The notes beneath the pieces were generated by a model. It had not been told where the DNA came from. It searched no databases and was given only the letters and a program-made list of their open reading frames with translations. Positions 27,916 to 36,311 of a stretch of DNA of 46,410 bases are shown one piece after another (position 1 is the stretch's first letter; every line of letters starts with the position of its first letter). The stretch is from Natrialba chahannaoensis JCM 10990 (GTDB taxonomy: Archaea > Halobacteriota > Halobacteria > Halobacteriales > Natrialbaceae). The position numbers and the translations under genes were made by a program. Location: the NCBI RefSeq assembly GCF_000337135.1, contig NZ_AOIN01000021.1, positions 13,214 to 59,623 on the forward strand, in the 5' to 3' direction.

Positions 27916-28941
27916 ATGAGTCCTGAACTGGATAACCATCCGCGGTACTCACCACGGTTTACCGTCGAGATCGGCGAGCAGACGTTTCAGGAGCCGGGTG
28001 GCCGGATCGCGGATCTCGTGGTCGAGACGACCTTCGAGGGCGCAGACCGGTTCTCGTTTGCGTTAAACTATCCGTTCGACGAAGAACTGGATGAGTTCGC
28101 CGGTCTCTCTTGGGACGATTTCGACATCGGAACCGATGTCGACATTTCGATGGGGTACGGCGACGACGGGCAGTTGACTCCATTGTTGAGCGGGAAGATC
28201 CAGTCGATCACCGGCGAGTTTACGGTCGATCGCGGCCCGTCGGTGCAGGTTGCCGGCTACGGATTGCTCTGGGAACTGATGCAGGGAACCCGGTCTGACT
28301 CCTGGTCGGAAACGACGGTTGGGGCGGCCGTTGAGGACGTCCTCTCCTCGTACTCCTTTTCGTCAGTCGTCGTCGAACGTGCGGACATCAAACGCGAGAA
28401 GCTCATTCAGAACGACTGTAGTGACTACCGGTTCGTTCACGACCTCGCCGCAACGTACGGCTTCGAGTTCTATGCCGAACGGGAGACGGTACGGTTCGTA
28501 CCGCGGTCCTCGGCAGTGACCGATGATCCGATCGACGAACTCTGGTACGGGGAGGCACTGCACGACTTCTTCGGTGAAATCACCCAGCAGAGTCAGACGC
28601 ACGAAGTCGAGGTTCGGTCGTGGGATGTCGGGAAGAAAGAGGAGATCATCACGACTGCGGGCAGTTCCAACGCAAAACACAAGGAGGTTTTCAGAGTACC
28701 AGCTATGTCACGCGATGAAGCCGAACGGATTGCAGAGACGAAGCACAACCAGTTTTCGGACGGGATCGTGCAGGCCCACGGCGAAACTGACGGTATCCCC
28801 GCCCTCCGTGCGGGTGAAACGGTCCGATTCGCCGAGCTTGGGTCCCGTTTCTCGGGGACGTACCACATCACGAAGGCGACCCACCGGATGGGTGCTTCGG
28901 GCTATCGAACCACGTTCGAGGCAGTGGAGGTGCCATCGTGA
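27916..28941 (+). CDS. Spike hub protein, phage late control gpD / VgrG N-terminal half
   Basis: This 341-residue protein is of the gpD family (T4 gp27 type), which forms the hub beneath the tube. It has the opening YSPRFTVEIGEQTFQEPGGRIADLVVETTFEGADRFSF, a DVDISMGYGDDGQLTPLLSGKI domain, IQNDCSDYRFVHDLAATYGFEFYAE, typical of the hub fold, and a C-terminal GETVRFAELGSRFSGTYHITKATHRM. Bacterial VgrG proteins carry hub and spike in one chain; here the spike part is encoded by the next gene, overlapping by four bases (GTGA). GAGGTG at 27904-27909 gives a good ribosome-binding site. Confidence 0.9.
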   Translation: MSPELDNHPRYSPRFTVEIGEQTFQEPGGRIADLVVETTFEGADRFSFALNYPFDEELDEFAGLSWDDFDIGTDVDISMGYGDDGQLTPLLSGKIQSITGEFTVDRGPSVQVAGYGLLWELMQGTRSDSWSETTVGAAVEDVLSSYSFSSVVVERADIKREKLIQNDCSDYRFVHDLAATYGFEFYAERETVRFVPRSSAVTDDPIDELWYGEALHDFFGEITQQSQTHEVEVRSWDVGKKEEIITTAGSSNAKHKEVFRVPAMSRDEAERIAETKHNQFSDGIVQAHGETDGIPALRAGETVRFAELGSRFSGTYHITKATHRMGASGYRTTFEAVEVPS

Positions 28942-29675
28942 GCCGACCGAGTGTCTTCGACGGTGAAACCTCCGATGGCGGTATTCAGGGCGTCGTTGTC
29001 GGCATCGTCACCGACAACGAAGATCCGAAGGATCTCGGTCGCGTCAAACTCCAGTTCCCCTGGCGTGACGCCGACGACGAGAGCTACTGGGCCCGCATTG
29101 CGACACCGATGGCTGGCGACGAATACGGCACGTACTTCCTGCCTGAAGTCGAGGACGAGGTGCTCGTCGCCTTCGAGAACGGCGACATCCACAACCCATA
29201 CGTCGTCGGCTCGCTGTGGAACGGCAAACAACAGCCTCCCCAGCAGAACGACGGGAAAAACGACGTTCGAGAGATTCGCTCCCGATCCGAGCACTCGATC
29301 GCGTTCGACGACGGCGAGGACGGTAGTATCACCATCAAGACCAGCGGTGGACACGAAATCGTCGTCGACGACTCGAAGAACACTGAGACCATTGCGATCC
29401 GTGACGACGACGGGAAGAACGAACTCACTCTCGACAGTTCATCGGGCACCGTCTCGATCACCGCTGATGATGAACTCGAGTTGTCTGCGCCGACGGTTCG
29501 GATCGACGGCTCGAAAACGGTCGATATCGACGGCGGCACGTCCGTCGAGATTGCGAGCAAGAATACGATTGACCTCTCGAGTAAGGCGCGACTGGATATC
29601 TCGAGTAGCGGACTGATGGGGATCGATTCGACGGGGCCGTTGACGATTCGTGGCGCGATTATCCAGCTCAATTGA
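28938..29675 (+). CDS. Spike protein, gpV/VgrG OB-fold plus beta-helix
   Basis: This 245-residue protein starts at GTG 28938. Residues 15-105 form the gp5/gpV OB domain: VVVGIVTDNEDPKDLGRVKLQFPW, ARIATPMAGDEYGTYFLPEVEDEVLVAFENGD and PYVVGSLWNG. The rest is a repetitive beta-strand needle with short runs such as ITIKTSGGHEIVVDD and KTVDIDGGTSVEIASKNTIDL, expected to fold as a trimeric beta-helix. It forms the membrane-piercing spike and is tipped by the PAAR protein encoded next. Its needle is short, and no effector domain is fused to it. Confidence 0.92.
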   Translation: MSRPSVFDGETSDGGIQGVVVGIVTDNEDPKDLGRVKLQFPWRDADDESYWARIATPMAGDEYGTYFLPEVEDEVLVAFENGDIHNPYVVGSLWNGKQQPPQQNDGKNDVREIRSRSEHSIAFDDGEDGSITIKTSGGHEIVVDDSKNTETIAIRDDDGKNELTLDSSSGTVSITADDELELSAPTVRIDGSKTVDIDGGTSVEIASKNTIDLSSKARLDISSSGLMGIDSTGPLTIRGAIIQLN

Positions 29676-29692
29676 GCAGTTGTATCGAACGA

Positions 29693-29812
29693 TGAGTGTT
29701 CACAGAGCACAGGTCAGAGACCGTAGATCACAGATCTGTACCCGAACGTGAACCTGAAATCGAAACGGAAACGGAAGCGGAATCCAATTCAGATCCGAAT
29801 CTAAATCCATGA
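29693..29812 (+). CDS. Possible 39-residue acidic ORF coupled to the PAAR gene
   Basis: ATG 29693 opens a 39-codon frame, MSVTEHRSETVDHRSVPERE followed by PEIETETEAESNSD, ending at TGA 29810-29812. It overlaps the PAAR start by ATGA. It fills the whole gap between the spike and PAAR genes, starting 17 bp after the spike stop. Composition (Glu/Ser/Pro-rich) is like that of haloarchaeal disordered segments. It is a plausible small coupled gene; without homologues it stays tentative. Confidence 0.4.
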
Positions 29813-30099
29813 AACCAGCAGCACGACTCGGCGATGCGACCGCACACGGCACGCCGTTGACTGGCACAGCGAGTCCGAACGTTCTGATCGGTAAGCGCCC
29901 CGCCTGGCGCGCGCTTGCCGACGTCCACACCTGTCCGCTCTCCTCCGGGCCAGTCCCACACGTTGGCGGAACCGTGGCGGTCGGTAGCACCAGCGTTCTG
30001 ATCAACAAGATGCCGGCGGCGAGAATGGGCGACAAGATCATCGAGAACGGCCCGCCGAACACGATCGTTGCGGGCTGTCCAAGCGTTCACATCGGCTGA
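29809..30099 (+). CDS. PAAR-repeat spike tip protein
   Basis: The 96-residue PAAR protein caps the spike with a small metal-binding cone. It contains PAARLGDATAHGTPL at the N-terminus, HTCPLSSGPVPHVGG in the middle and KMPAARMGDKII near the end. The His and Cys residues of the tip (H in TAHG, H and C in HTCPL, H in PHVGG, C in AGCP) could hold a Zn or Fe ion. No toxin domain is attached. It is placed between spike and gp25 as in other injection systems. Confidence 0.93.
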   Translation: MKPAARLGDATAHGTPLTGTASPNVLIGKRPAWRALADVHTCPLSSGPVPHVGGTVAVGSTSVLINKMPAARMGDKIIENGPPNTIVAGCPSVHIG

Positions 30100-30102
30100 A
30101 CT

Positions 30103-30501
30103 ATGGCAGACGAATTCCTCGGCACCGGTTGGCAGTACCCGGTCACGTCGGACCACCGCGGCGACGTCGAACTCTCGAACGCCGAAGGCGACATTCAGGA
30201 GGCAATCAGAATCATCCTCGGTACGGCGAAGGGCGAACGGATCATGCGCCCGGAGTTCGGCTGTGACATCCACGACCACGTCTACTCGGCAGCCTCGCCG
30301 GCAACGTTGAATCTGATCGAGAGCAGCGTCCGCGAGGCGCTCGTCCGCTGGGAGCCCCGAATCGATATCGTCGACGTCGACGCACGAACTGCCACGGACG
30401 ATCCGAATCGCATCCTGATCGAGATCGAGTACCACGTTCGGTCGACGAACAGCCTGTCGAACATGGTGTATCCGTTTCACATTACGGAGGGCGATGGGTG
30501 A
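30103..30501 (+). CDS. gp25-like baseplate wedge protein
   Basis: The 132-residue protein of the T4 gp25/GPW family links the inner baseplate to the first sheath ring. The family core is clear: DIQEAIRIILGTAKGERIMRPEFGCDIHDHV, followed by VREALVRWEPRIDIVDV and ILIEIEYHVRSTNSLSNMVYPFHI. It contains the handshake region normally used to start sheath assembly. This implies that a sheath gene exists, although none is present in this window. Confidence 0.94.
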   Translation: MADEFLGTGWQYPVTSDHRGDVELSNAEGDIQEAIRIILGTAKGERIMRPEFGCDIHDHVYSAASPATLNLIESSVREALVRWEPRIDIVDVDARTATDDPNRILIEIEYHVRSTNSLSNMVYPFHITEGDG

Positions 30502-30540
30502 TGGCACGCCCGCTTCACCGTCGCGGAGGGACGGACGACT

Positions 30541-33500
30541 ATGCGTGAAGGGCCGACGATCGACGACCGGGATCAGGAGGAACTCTTCGAGACGCTGCTT
30601 GACCGCGCGGACGCCTACACCGACGCGTGGGATCCCCACTCCGATGACGTCGGTCGAACGCTGCTTCGCATCTTCTCGACGTTCGAATCCGACGTCCGCA
30701 ACCGGCTGAACGAGGTCCCCGAGAAACATCTCCTTGCGTTCCTCGATGCACTCGATTTCGACCGTCGGCCGCCTCAGGCAGCCCGAACACCGCTTTCGTT
30801 CAGCGTCTCGACCGACCTCGATCGCAATGTCCCAATTCCGGGTGGAACACAGGCCGTCGCGGATGCAGGCTCCGGTGATACACAACTGTTCGAACTCCCG
30901 CAGGAAGGTGGGTTCGAGGCGACGCCGGCCAGGCTCACCACCGTCGTCGGCGTCGACCCAACGACCGACCGAATCGTCGACCACAGCGATGTACTTGAGG
31001 ACGAGTCGAATACGCTGTTCGTCGGCGACAACCGACAGTCGCACGTCCTCTATCTTGGCCACGAGACCGTCCTCACGCTCGCAGCCGGCTCCTCGCTGTC
31101 GATTTCGATACAGCTAGACGCCGCCGCAACCGCAACCTCACCTACGGCTGAGGAGTTTTTCGACGCAACCAGCTGGGAGTACTACGGCGAGGACGAAACT
31201 GGAACCGAGGGCTGGCATCGCCTCGAACGGGCAGGCGACGGTCTCCACCTCGGCGAGGACGCCGGTGTCGAAGCCCTCCAGGAGCAACTCGAGTCCGATC
31301 TCTCGCGACGCGAGGATGCACCCACCGACGACACCGCCGCTGAACGGACGTTCCGGCTTCCAGGACAGACACTCGAATGTGCGGTCAACGAGTGTGAGAG
31401 TCGCTGGATTCGGTGTCGACTCGCCGACGAGACGGCTGTCGTGTCGGCGGCGCTCGAATCTGTGTCGTTGCATGCGGCGAGTAACGGTGAGGATGGCGGG
31501 ATGGAACCGGATATGCTGTTGTCGAACGACGTGCCGCTGTCTGCGGCTGACGGGTCGATCAAACCGTTCGGACGAATTCCACAGCCACCGGCGACGTTCT
31601 ACGTGGCTTGCGAGGAGGCGTTTACGAAGCCGGGCGGCGTGGTCGATCTCGAGTTTGCCTCGGTTGGGAGTGTGGCTACCAATGGCGATAGCAGTGGCAG
31701 TAACGGTGGCAATAGTGATGGCGATGCTGGTGGAGATGGGTCTTCTGAGGGCCACGATCGAACCGGGGATCACAATGGAAACGGCTCCGGGGTTGGCGAT
31801 GATGCATCTGTGGGGCCGGACGCTACGGATGCAGGTTCGGAAACCGATGGCCTCATGGCCGGGTCAACTTCGTCGGATGCTCTCGGCGGCACGGAGCAGT
31901 CGGCGGCTGCGGGTATCGGCGTGCTCGGCGGTCCGCCTCGCCTCTCCTGGGAGTACTGGAACGGCGACGGCTGGACGCGTCTCGACGGCGTCGAAGACGG
32001 GACTGCAGCGCTCTCCTCGCCTGGAACTGTCCGGTTCGAGGTGCCCGAGGACATCGCGCCGACGACGGTGTCCGGCCACGACAACGTCTGGATTCGGTCG
32101 CGACTGGTCAGCGGGAACTACGGCCAGCCGTCGTTCGACGTGACGCGCGATGGAAGTCGGACGATCACCGACGAACCCGATCCGCCAGTCTTTGGTGACG
32201 TATCCGTCCAGTACGACCGCGGGAGCCAGCCCGCCGAAACGGTATTTCGGTACAACAACGCGGCCTTCAGTCCTGACCTCTCGGCCCAACCGGACTCCAT
32301 TGTGCCGTTCGTCGACGTACCCGACGACCAGCAGACGCTGTATCTCGGCTTCGACGACGTACTCGAGAACGGTCCGCTGTCGCTGTTCGTCACGGTCGAA
32401 GATACGACGTATCCACGCTCGTTCGATCCGGGAATCGAGTGGGAGTACTGCGACGGCGTCCGACGCGCCGGCGGCACCCACGCCGCCGACGGCTGCTCGT
32501 GGTCGAAACTCGACGTTCACGATCGGACAGGCGGCCTGACTGAGCGTGGCATCGTGACGCTGACCGTTCCCGACTCGACGACTGCGGTCGAGTTGTTCGG
32601 ACACGAACGCCACTGGATACGGGCGCGAGTGACGAAAGACAAGTTCGAGACGCAGTCTGGTAGCGTGTCCTCGGATGCTACCGTCCCGTTTGGCGCTGAC
32701 GATGGGACTAAGACTGGCGCTGCCACCGCGTCCGCAATCGAAGCCACTGCCGCGAGCGGTGGTGACTCGAGTAGAGCGGCGGACGCAGTCGATGGGACGC
32801 CAGCAGGCGTTTCCAGCGATCGGACCAGTACACCGCCCGTTCTCGATGGCCTCTACCCGAACACGCAGTGGGCGTACAACACGGTCACTGTCGAGGAGGA
32901 ACTCCTCGGCTCGAGCGATGGGTCACACGAGCAGTCGTTTCGCTGTTCGCACGCTCCCGTGATCGATATCGAGGTCTGGGTCGACGAACTGTCGACGCTA
33001 TCGGCGAGTGAACGCCGCCGCCTCGCGGAGGAGCGACCCGACGCAGTCACGACGGAGTATGATGCCCGCGGCGAGCCGACCGCCTTCTGGGTGCGCTGGC
33101 ACGCGGTCGATGACTTTCTCGACTCGACGCCAGCGGACAGACACTACGTCGTCAACCGCACACTCGGCCTCATCTCCTTCGGTGACGGCGACCACGGCGC
33201 AATCCCGGCGGCTGGGCAGGACAACGTCCGTGCGACGTACACGACCGGTGGCGGTAGCGACGGCAACATCGGCGCGAAGACGATCACCGATCTGAAGAGT
33301 TCGATCGCGCTGGTCGAATCGGTCTCGAACCCGCTGCCGGCCGACGGCGGGGCCGACATCGAATCGACGGACGCGCTGGTCTCCCGATCGACGAACAGCC
33401 TCAAACACCGCGGCAAGGCAGTGACCGCGAGCGACTACGAACGAGTCGCCGCTGCTGAATTCCCGGAACTCGCACGGGTGACGTGTGATCCATCACTCGA

Positions 33501-34104
33501 GCACACAGCCGGCAGTTCCGCCGCACAGGTCACCGTCCTTATCGTTCCACACACCGAGCGAGAGAAACCGGTGCCGTCGCTTGCGCTCAAACACCGTGTT
33601 CGGGAAACACTGACCGAACGCGCGCCGGCATCGCTCGTCGCCGCAGACGACACGGGTATCGTCGTTCGCGGCCCGAACTACGCCGACCTCTCGGTCGACG
33701 TAACGCTGGAAGCGACGGCGGTCACAAGCGTCTCGTTGCTCAAGGAAACGATTCAGCGCCGGCTCGAGGCGTTTCTCCACCCGCTGTCGGGTGGCAATGG
33801 AGATGGCTGGGCGTTCGGCACGCTCCCAACTGTCGACCAGCTCAGTTCGGTCGTCGCCAATGTCGACGACGTGGCGGCCGTCCTCGAGTGTCGCGTGCTC
33901 GTCGAGACGGGTGCCGACCGACGGCTGTTGTCAGAGTACAGTAGTCGGTCGTTACCCCGTGATACGCTCGTCTGTAGCGGCTCGCACCAGGTTTCGGTGA
34001 CGGTTGGGGAGTCGGATACGGGCGGTGCTGTGGCTGCGGATTCGACGTCGAGGTCGAACTCGAGTACAGCGGTGTCGACACGAGACTCGAGGAGGGAGTT
34101 CTGA
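30541..34104 (+). CDS. Baseplate wedge protein, J-like (first of two)
   Basis: This 1187-residue putative baseplate assembly protein belongs to the gpJ/T4 gp6 wedge type. The N-terminal domain (MREGPTIDDRDQEELFETLL, PHSDDVGRTLLRIFSTF) matches that of the next gene. The C-terminal J domain contains NSLKHRGKAVTASDYERVAAAEFPEL and FLHPLSGGNGDGWAFGTLP. Two low-complexity inserts interrupt it: a Gly/Asp/Asn/Ser run at about residues 380-455, and an Ala/Ser/Thr-rich run near 715-765. These are absent from typical relatives and may be flexible surface loops. GGAGGG at 30525-30530 supports the start at 30541. Confidence 0.88.
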   Translation: MREGPTIDDRDQEELFETLLDRADAYTDAWDPHSDDVGRTLLRIFSTFESDVRNRLNEVPEKHLLAFLDALDFDRRPPQAARTPLSFSVSTDLDRNVPIPGGTQAVADAGSGDTQLFELPQEGGFEATPARLTTVVGVDPTTDRIVDHSDVLEDESNTLFVGDNRQSHVLYLGHETVLTLAAGSSLSISIQLDAAATATSPTAEEFFDATSWEYYGEDETGTEGWHRLERAGDGLHLGEDAGVEALQEQLESDLSRREDAPTDDTAAERTFRLPGQTLECAVNECESRWIRCRLADETAVVSAALESVSLHAASNGEDGGMEPDMLLSNDVPLSAADGSIKPFGRIPQPPATFYVACEEAFTKPGGVVDLEFASVGSVATNGDSSGSNGGNSDGDAGGDGSSEGHDRTGDHNGNGSGVGDDASVGPDATDAGSETDGLMAGSTSSDALGGTEQSAAAGIGVLGGPPRLSWEYWNGDGWTRLDGVEDGTAALSSPGTVRFEVPEDIAPTTVSGHDNVWIRSRLVSGNYGQPSFDVTRDGSRTITDEPDPPVFGDVSVQYDRGSQPAETVFRYNNAAFSPDLSAQPDSIVPFVDVPDDQQTLYLGFDDVLENGPLSLFVTVEDTTYPRSFDPGIEWEYCDGVRRAGGTHAADGCSWSKLDVHDRTGGLTERGIVTLTVPDSTTAVELFGHERHWIRARVTKDKFETQSGSVSSDATVPFGADDGTKTGAATASAIEATAASGGDSSRAADAVDGTPAGVSSDRTSTPPVLDGLYPNTQWAYNTVTVEEELLGSSDGSHEQSFRCSHAPVIDIEVWVDELSTLSASERRRLAEERPDAVTTEYDARGEPTAFWVRWHAVDDFLDSTPADRHYVVNRTLGLISFGDGDHGAIPAAGQDNVRATYTTGGGSDGNIGAKTITDLKSSIALVESVSNPLPADGGADIESTDALVSRSTNSLKHRGKAVTASDYERVAAAEFPELARVTCDPSLEHTAGSSAAQVTVLIVPHTEREKPVPSLALKHRVRETLTERAPASLVAADDTGIVVRGPNYADLSVDVTLEATAVTSVSLLKETIQRRLEAFLHPLSGGNGDGWAFGTLPTVDQLSSVVANVDDVAAVLECRVLVETGADRRLLSEYSSRSLPRDTLVCSGSHQVSVTVGESDTGGAVAADSTSRSNSSTAVSTRDSRREF

Positions 34105-34106
34105 GG

Positions 34107-34259
34107 ATGAGTGGCTGTCCTCGGCCCACGGTGGGCGAATCAGTGCTTGAGCCTGTCGATCTCACCGGTCTCAGCGACACCAGTGAGTACGGCACGTGGA
34201 GGGATGTTTGCTGGAGTCGGCGAGGACGACGAGCACAGCACACGACCGACAGACGGTGA
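34107..34259 (+). CDS. Possible 50-residue ORF between the two J-like genes
   Basis: ATG 34107 begins two bases after the preceding stop and reads 50 codons (MSGCPRPTVGESVLEPVDLT, then GLSDTSEYGTWRDVCWSRRG). The frame ends 19 bp before the next start. The first 35 residues look protein-like. GAGG lies directly in front. It resembles the other short ORFs of this operon, but no family is recognised. Confidence 0.35.
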   Translation: MSGCPRPTVGESVLEPVDLTGLSDTSEYGTWRDVCWSRRGRRAQHTTDRR

Positions 34260-34278
34260 GAGAGACACGAACACAATA

Positions 34279-36309
34279 ATGGGACTGGACATACCGGAAC
34301 TCGACGACCGAACGTATGACGAACTGCTCGAGCAGGCGACCACACTCATTCCGGCGTACTCGAGTGAGTGGACCGATTTCAACCCGCATGATCCGGGAAT
34401 TACGATTCTCGAGGTCCTCGCCTGGCTCACCGAAACGCACACCTATCAGCTAGACCAGATCACCGACGAGCATCGAGAATCGTACCTGCGGTTGATCGGC
34501 TACGAACGCCGCCCGCCGACGCCGGCGACAGCCCGGATACGGCTCGATCCGCCAAGCGATGCGGCCGGTGCGCGACTTCCCGCAGGAACGCCGGTCGCCG
34601 TCACTGACGGGACGGAGAGTGTCTTTCAGTTCGAGACAGACTACGAACTGACGCTGACAGCAGCCAGCATCGACCGCGTGATGACGGTCGACGAAACGGG
34701 GGCGACCGATCATCGGAAGGCAAACCAGACTGATGGTATGTTCTATCGTCCGTTCGGCGACACCGTCGATCAGGGAGCCTGTGTCTACCTCGGATTCGAC
34801 CGCGATCCGTTCGCGATCGCCGACCGCCTCACGCTCGCTGTCGCCTATCACGACGATAACCTTCCGGAGCCGTCACTGGGTACTGACACTGATGGCGACC
34901 GTCCGACCTTCTCGCCGTCTGTCGATCTGGCTTGGGAGTATCACAATCCGGAGACAGGATACTGGCAGCCCCTCTCGGTCGCCGTCGACGAGACCAATGC
35001 GCTGTATCGGGACGGCCACCTCGAACTTGTCGTCGACGAGGCGACCACTGACAGTAGCGATCGTCCACGATCGGCCGCTGAGGGAACGCTTCCTGAGACC
35101 CCGCCACTTGAACTCGACGACACGGTCTGGCTCCGCTGTCGCGTCGACACGCCCGACTACGAGTTCCCGCCACAGCTCGAGACGATCAGTACGAACGTCG
35201 TCACCGCGAGTCATAACATCTCGATCATCGACGAACAGCTTTCGCCGGTCGGTGCCGATGCTCGTGGTGCTGGCGGCGCTGCCACAACGAGTACGCGGAA
35301 CACGGACACGACACCGATCCTCGACAGCCAGACGTACGCCGTCAAGCACACCCCCGTCCTGTCGGCATCCGTTCGCGTTGACGGCGAACGATTCGTCGAA
35401 GTACCTGACTTCGTCGCTTCGGGGCCAAACGACCCACACTACGTCCTCGACCGCACGCGTGGCCACATCACGTTCGGCGACGGCGTTTCCGGGTGCGTTC
35501 CTGACCCCGATGCGACGATCACCGCAGACTACGTCGCCGGCGGCGGCACTGCAGGTAACGTCTCCGATAGCGCGGTCTGGCGGATCACCGACTCGAGTAC
35601 GTCCTTCGACTCGAGCTCGGACGTAGCGGTCTCACCGACCGATCTCGAGATCACGCCGCTCGGACCGGCGACCGGCGGAACTAACCGCGAGAGCGTCGCG
35701 GACGCACTGCGACGGGCCAGACGCGACCGCCGCCGAACGCATCGAGCTGTGACGGCAGACGACTACCGGGCGCTCGTTTCGCGTACGCCGGGGCTCAGGA
35801 TCGGACGGACGAACGTTGTCGTCGAGAGCGAGGGGACAACCGTGGTCGTCGTTCCTTACGCACCAGTCGACGTTTCGAGTCCAGAGCCAAGTGACGGCTT
35901 TCTCGAAGCGATTTACAGCCATCTCCGAGAACGGACGCTGCTGACCGACCGCGTACACGTGACCGGTCCTCAGTACGTCCGACTCGAGTTAGACGTGACG
36001 GGGCGGACGCGTCCACGGTACACCGGCGGTGGGTACGAGGCGGCGATTACGGAGGCAGTCGAGTCGTACCTGCATCCGCTGTATGGCTACGACGGTTCGG
36101 GGTGGCCGTTCGGCCGAACACTCGAGAGCGAGGAACTGATCGAGGTGATCGAATCGGTCGATGCAATCGACCAGATTTCGGACGTATCAATGACCGCCTA
36201 CGGCGGGACGGCACTCGATGGCCGGGTAATCTCAATCGACGACACGTCGCTTTTCACCGTCGAAACGGTCACCGTCGATCTTCGAACGGCAGACGATGGA
36301 GGGTACTAA
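34279..36309 (+). CDS. Baseplate wedge protein, J-like (second)
   Basis: The 676-residue protein is paralogous to the preceding gene product and corresponds to the second wedge subunit (Afp12 position). It opens MGLDIPELDDRTYDELLEQA, then SSEWTDFNPHDPGITILEVLAWLTE and RLIGYERRPPTPATARI, as usual for the family. The C-terminal J-like domain has RRTHRAVTADDYRALVSRTP and YLHPLYGYDGSGWPFGRTL, matching FLHPLSGG-GWAFGTL in its neighbour. The start at 34279 is chosen because the in-frame residues upstream are not protein-like. It is followed by the next gene after two bases. Confidence 0.88.
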   Translation: MGLDIPELDDRTYDELLEQATTLIPAYSSEWTDFNPHDPGITILEVLAWLTETHTYQLDQITDEHRESYLRLIGYERRPPTPATARIRLDPPSDAAGARLPAGTPVAVTDGTESVFQFETDYELTLTAASIDRVMTVDETGATDHRKANQTDGMFYRPFGDTVDQGACVYLGFDRDPFAIADRLTLAVAYHDDNLPEPSLGTDTDGDRPTFSPSVDLAWEYHNPETGYWQPLSVAVDETNALYRDGHLELVVDEATTDSSDRPRSAAEGTLPETPPLELDDTVWLRCRVDTPDYEFPPQLETISTNVVTASHNISIIDEQLSPVGADARGAGGAATTSTRNTDTTPILDSQTYAVKHTPVLSASVRVDGERFVEVPDFVASGPNDPHYVLDRTRGHITFGDGVSGCVPDPDATITADYVAGGGTAGNVSDSAVWRITDSSTSFDSSSDVAVSPTDLEITPLGPATGGTNRESVADALRRARRDRRRTHRAVTADDYRALVSRTPGLRIGRTNVVVESEGTTVVVVPYAPVDVSSPEPSDGFLEAIYSHLRERTLLTDRVHVTGPQYVRLELDVTGRTRPRYTGGGYEAAITEAVESYLHPLYGYDGSGWPFGRTLESEELIEVIESVDAIDQISDVSMTAYGGTALDGRVISIDDTSLFTVETVTVDLRTADDGGY

Positions 36310-36311
36310 CC

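Noticed and set aside
29728-31062. A 444-codon minus-strand frame opposite the PAAR, gp25 and J genes
   Set aside because: It mirrors well-supported plus-strand genes, and its product has the low-information Arg/Val/Asp composition typical of antisense frames in GC-rich haloarchaeal DNA.
36102-36311. N-terminal extension of the tail protein I fusion from an upstream ATG
   Set aside because: It would overlap the preceding wedge gene by 200 bp with Arg-rich, non-conserved-looking sequence; ATG 36312 directly after the stop is better.
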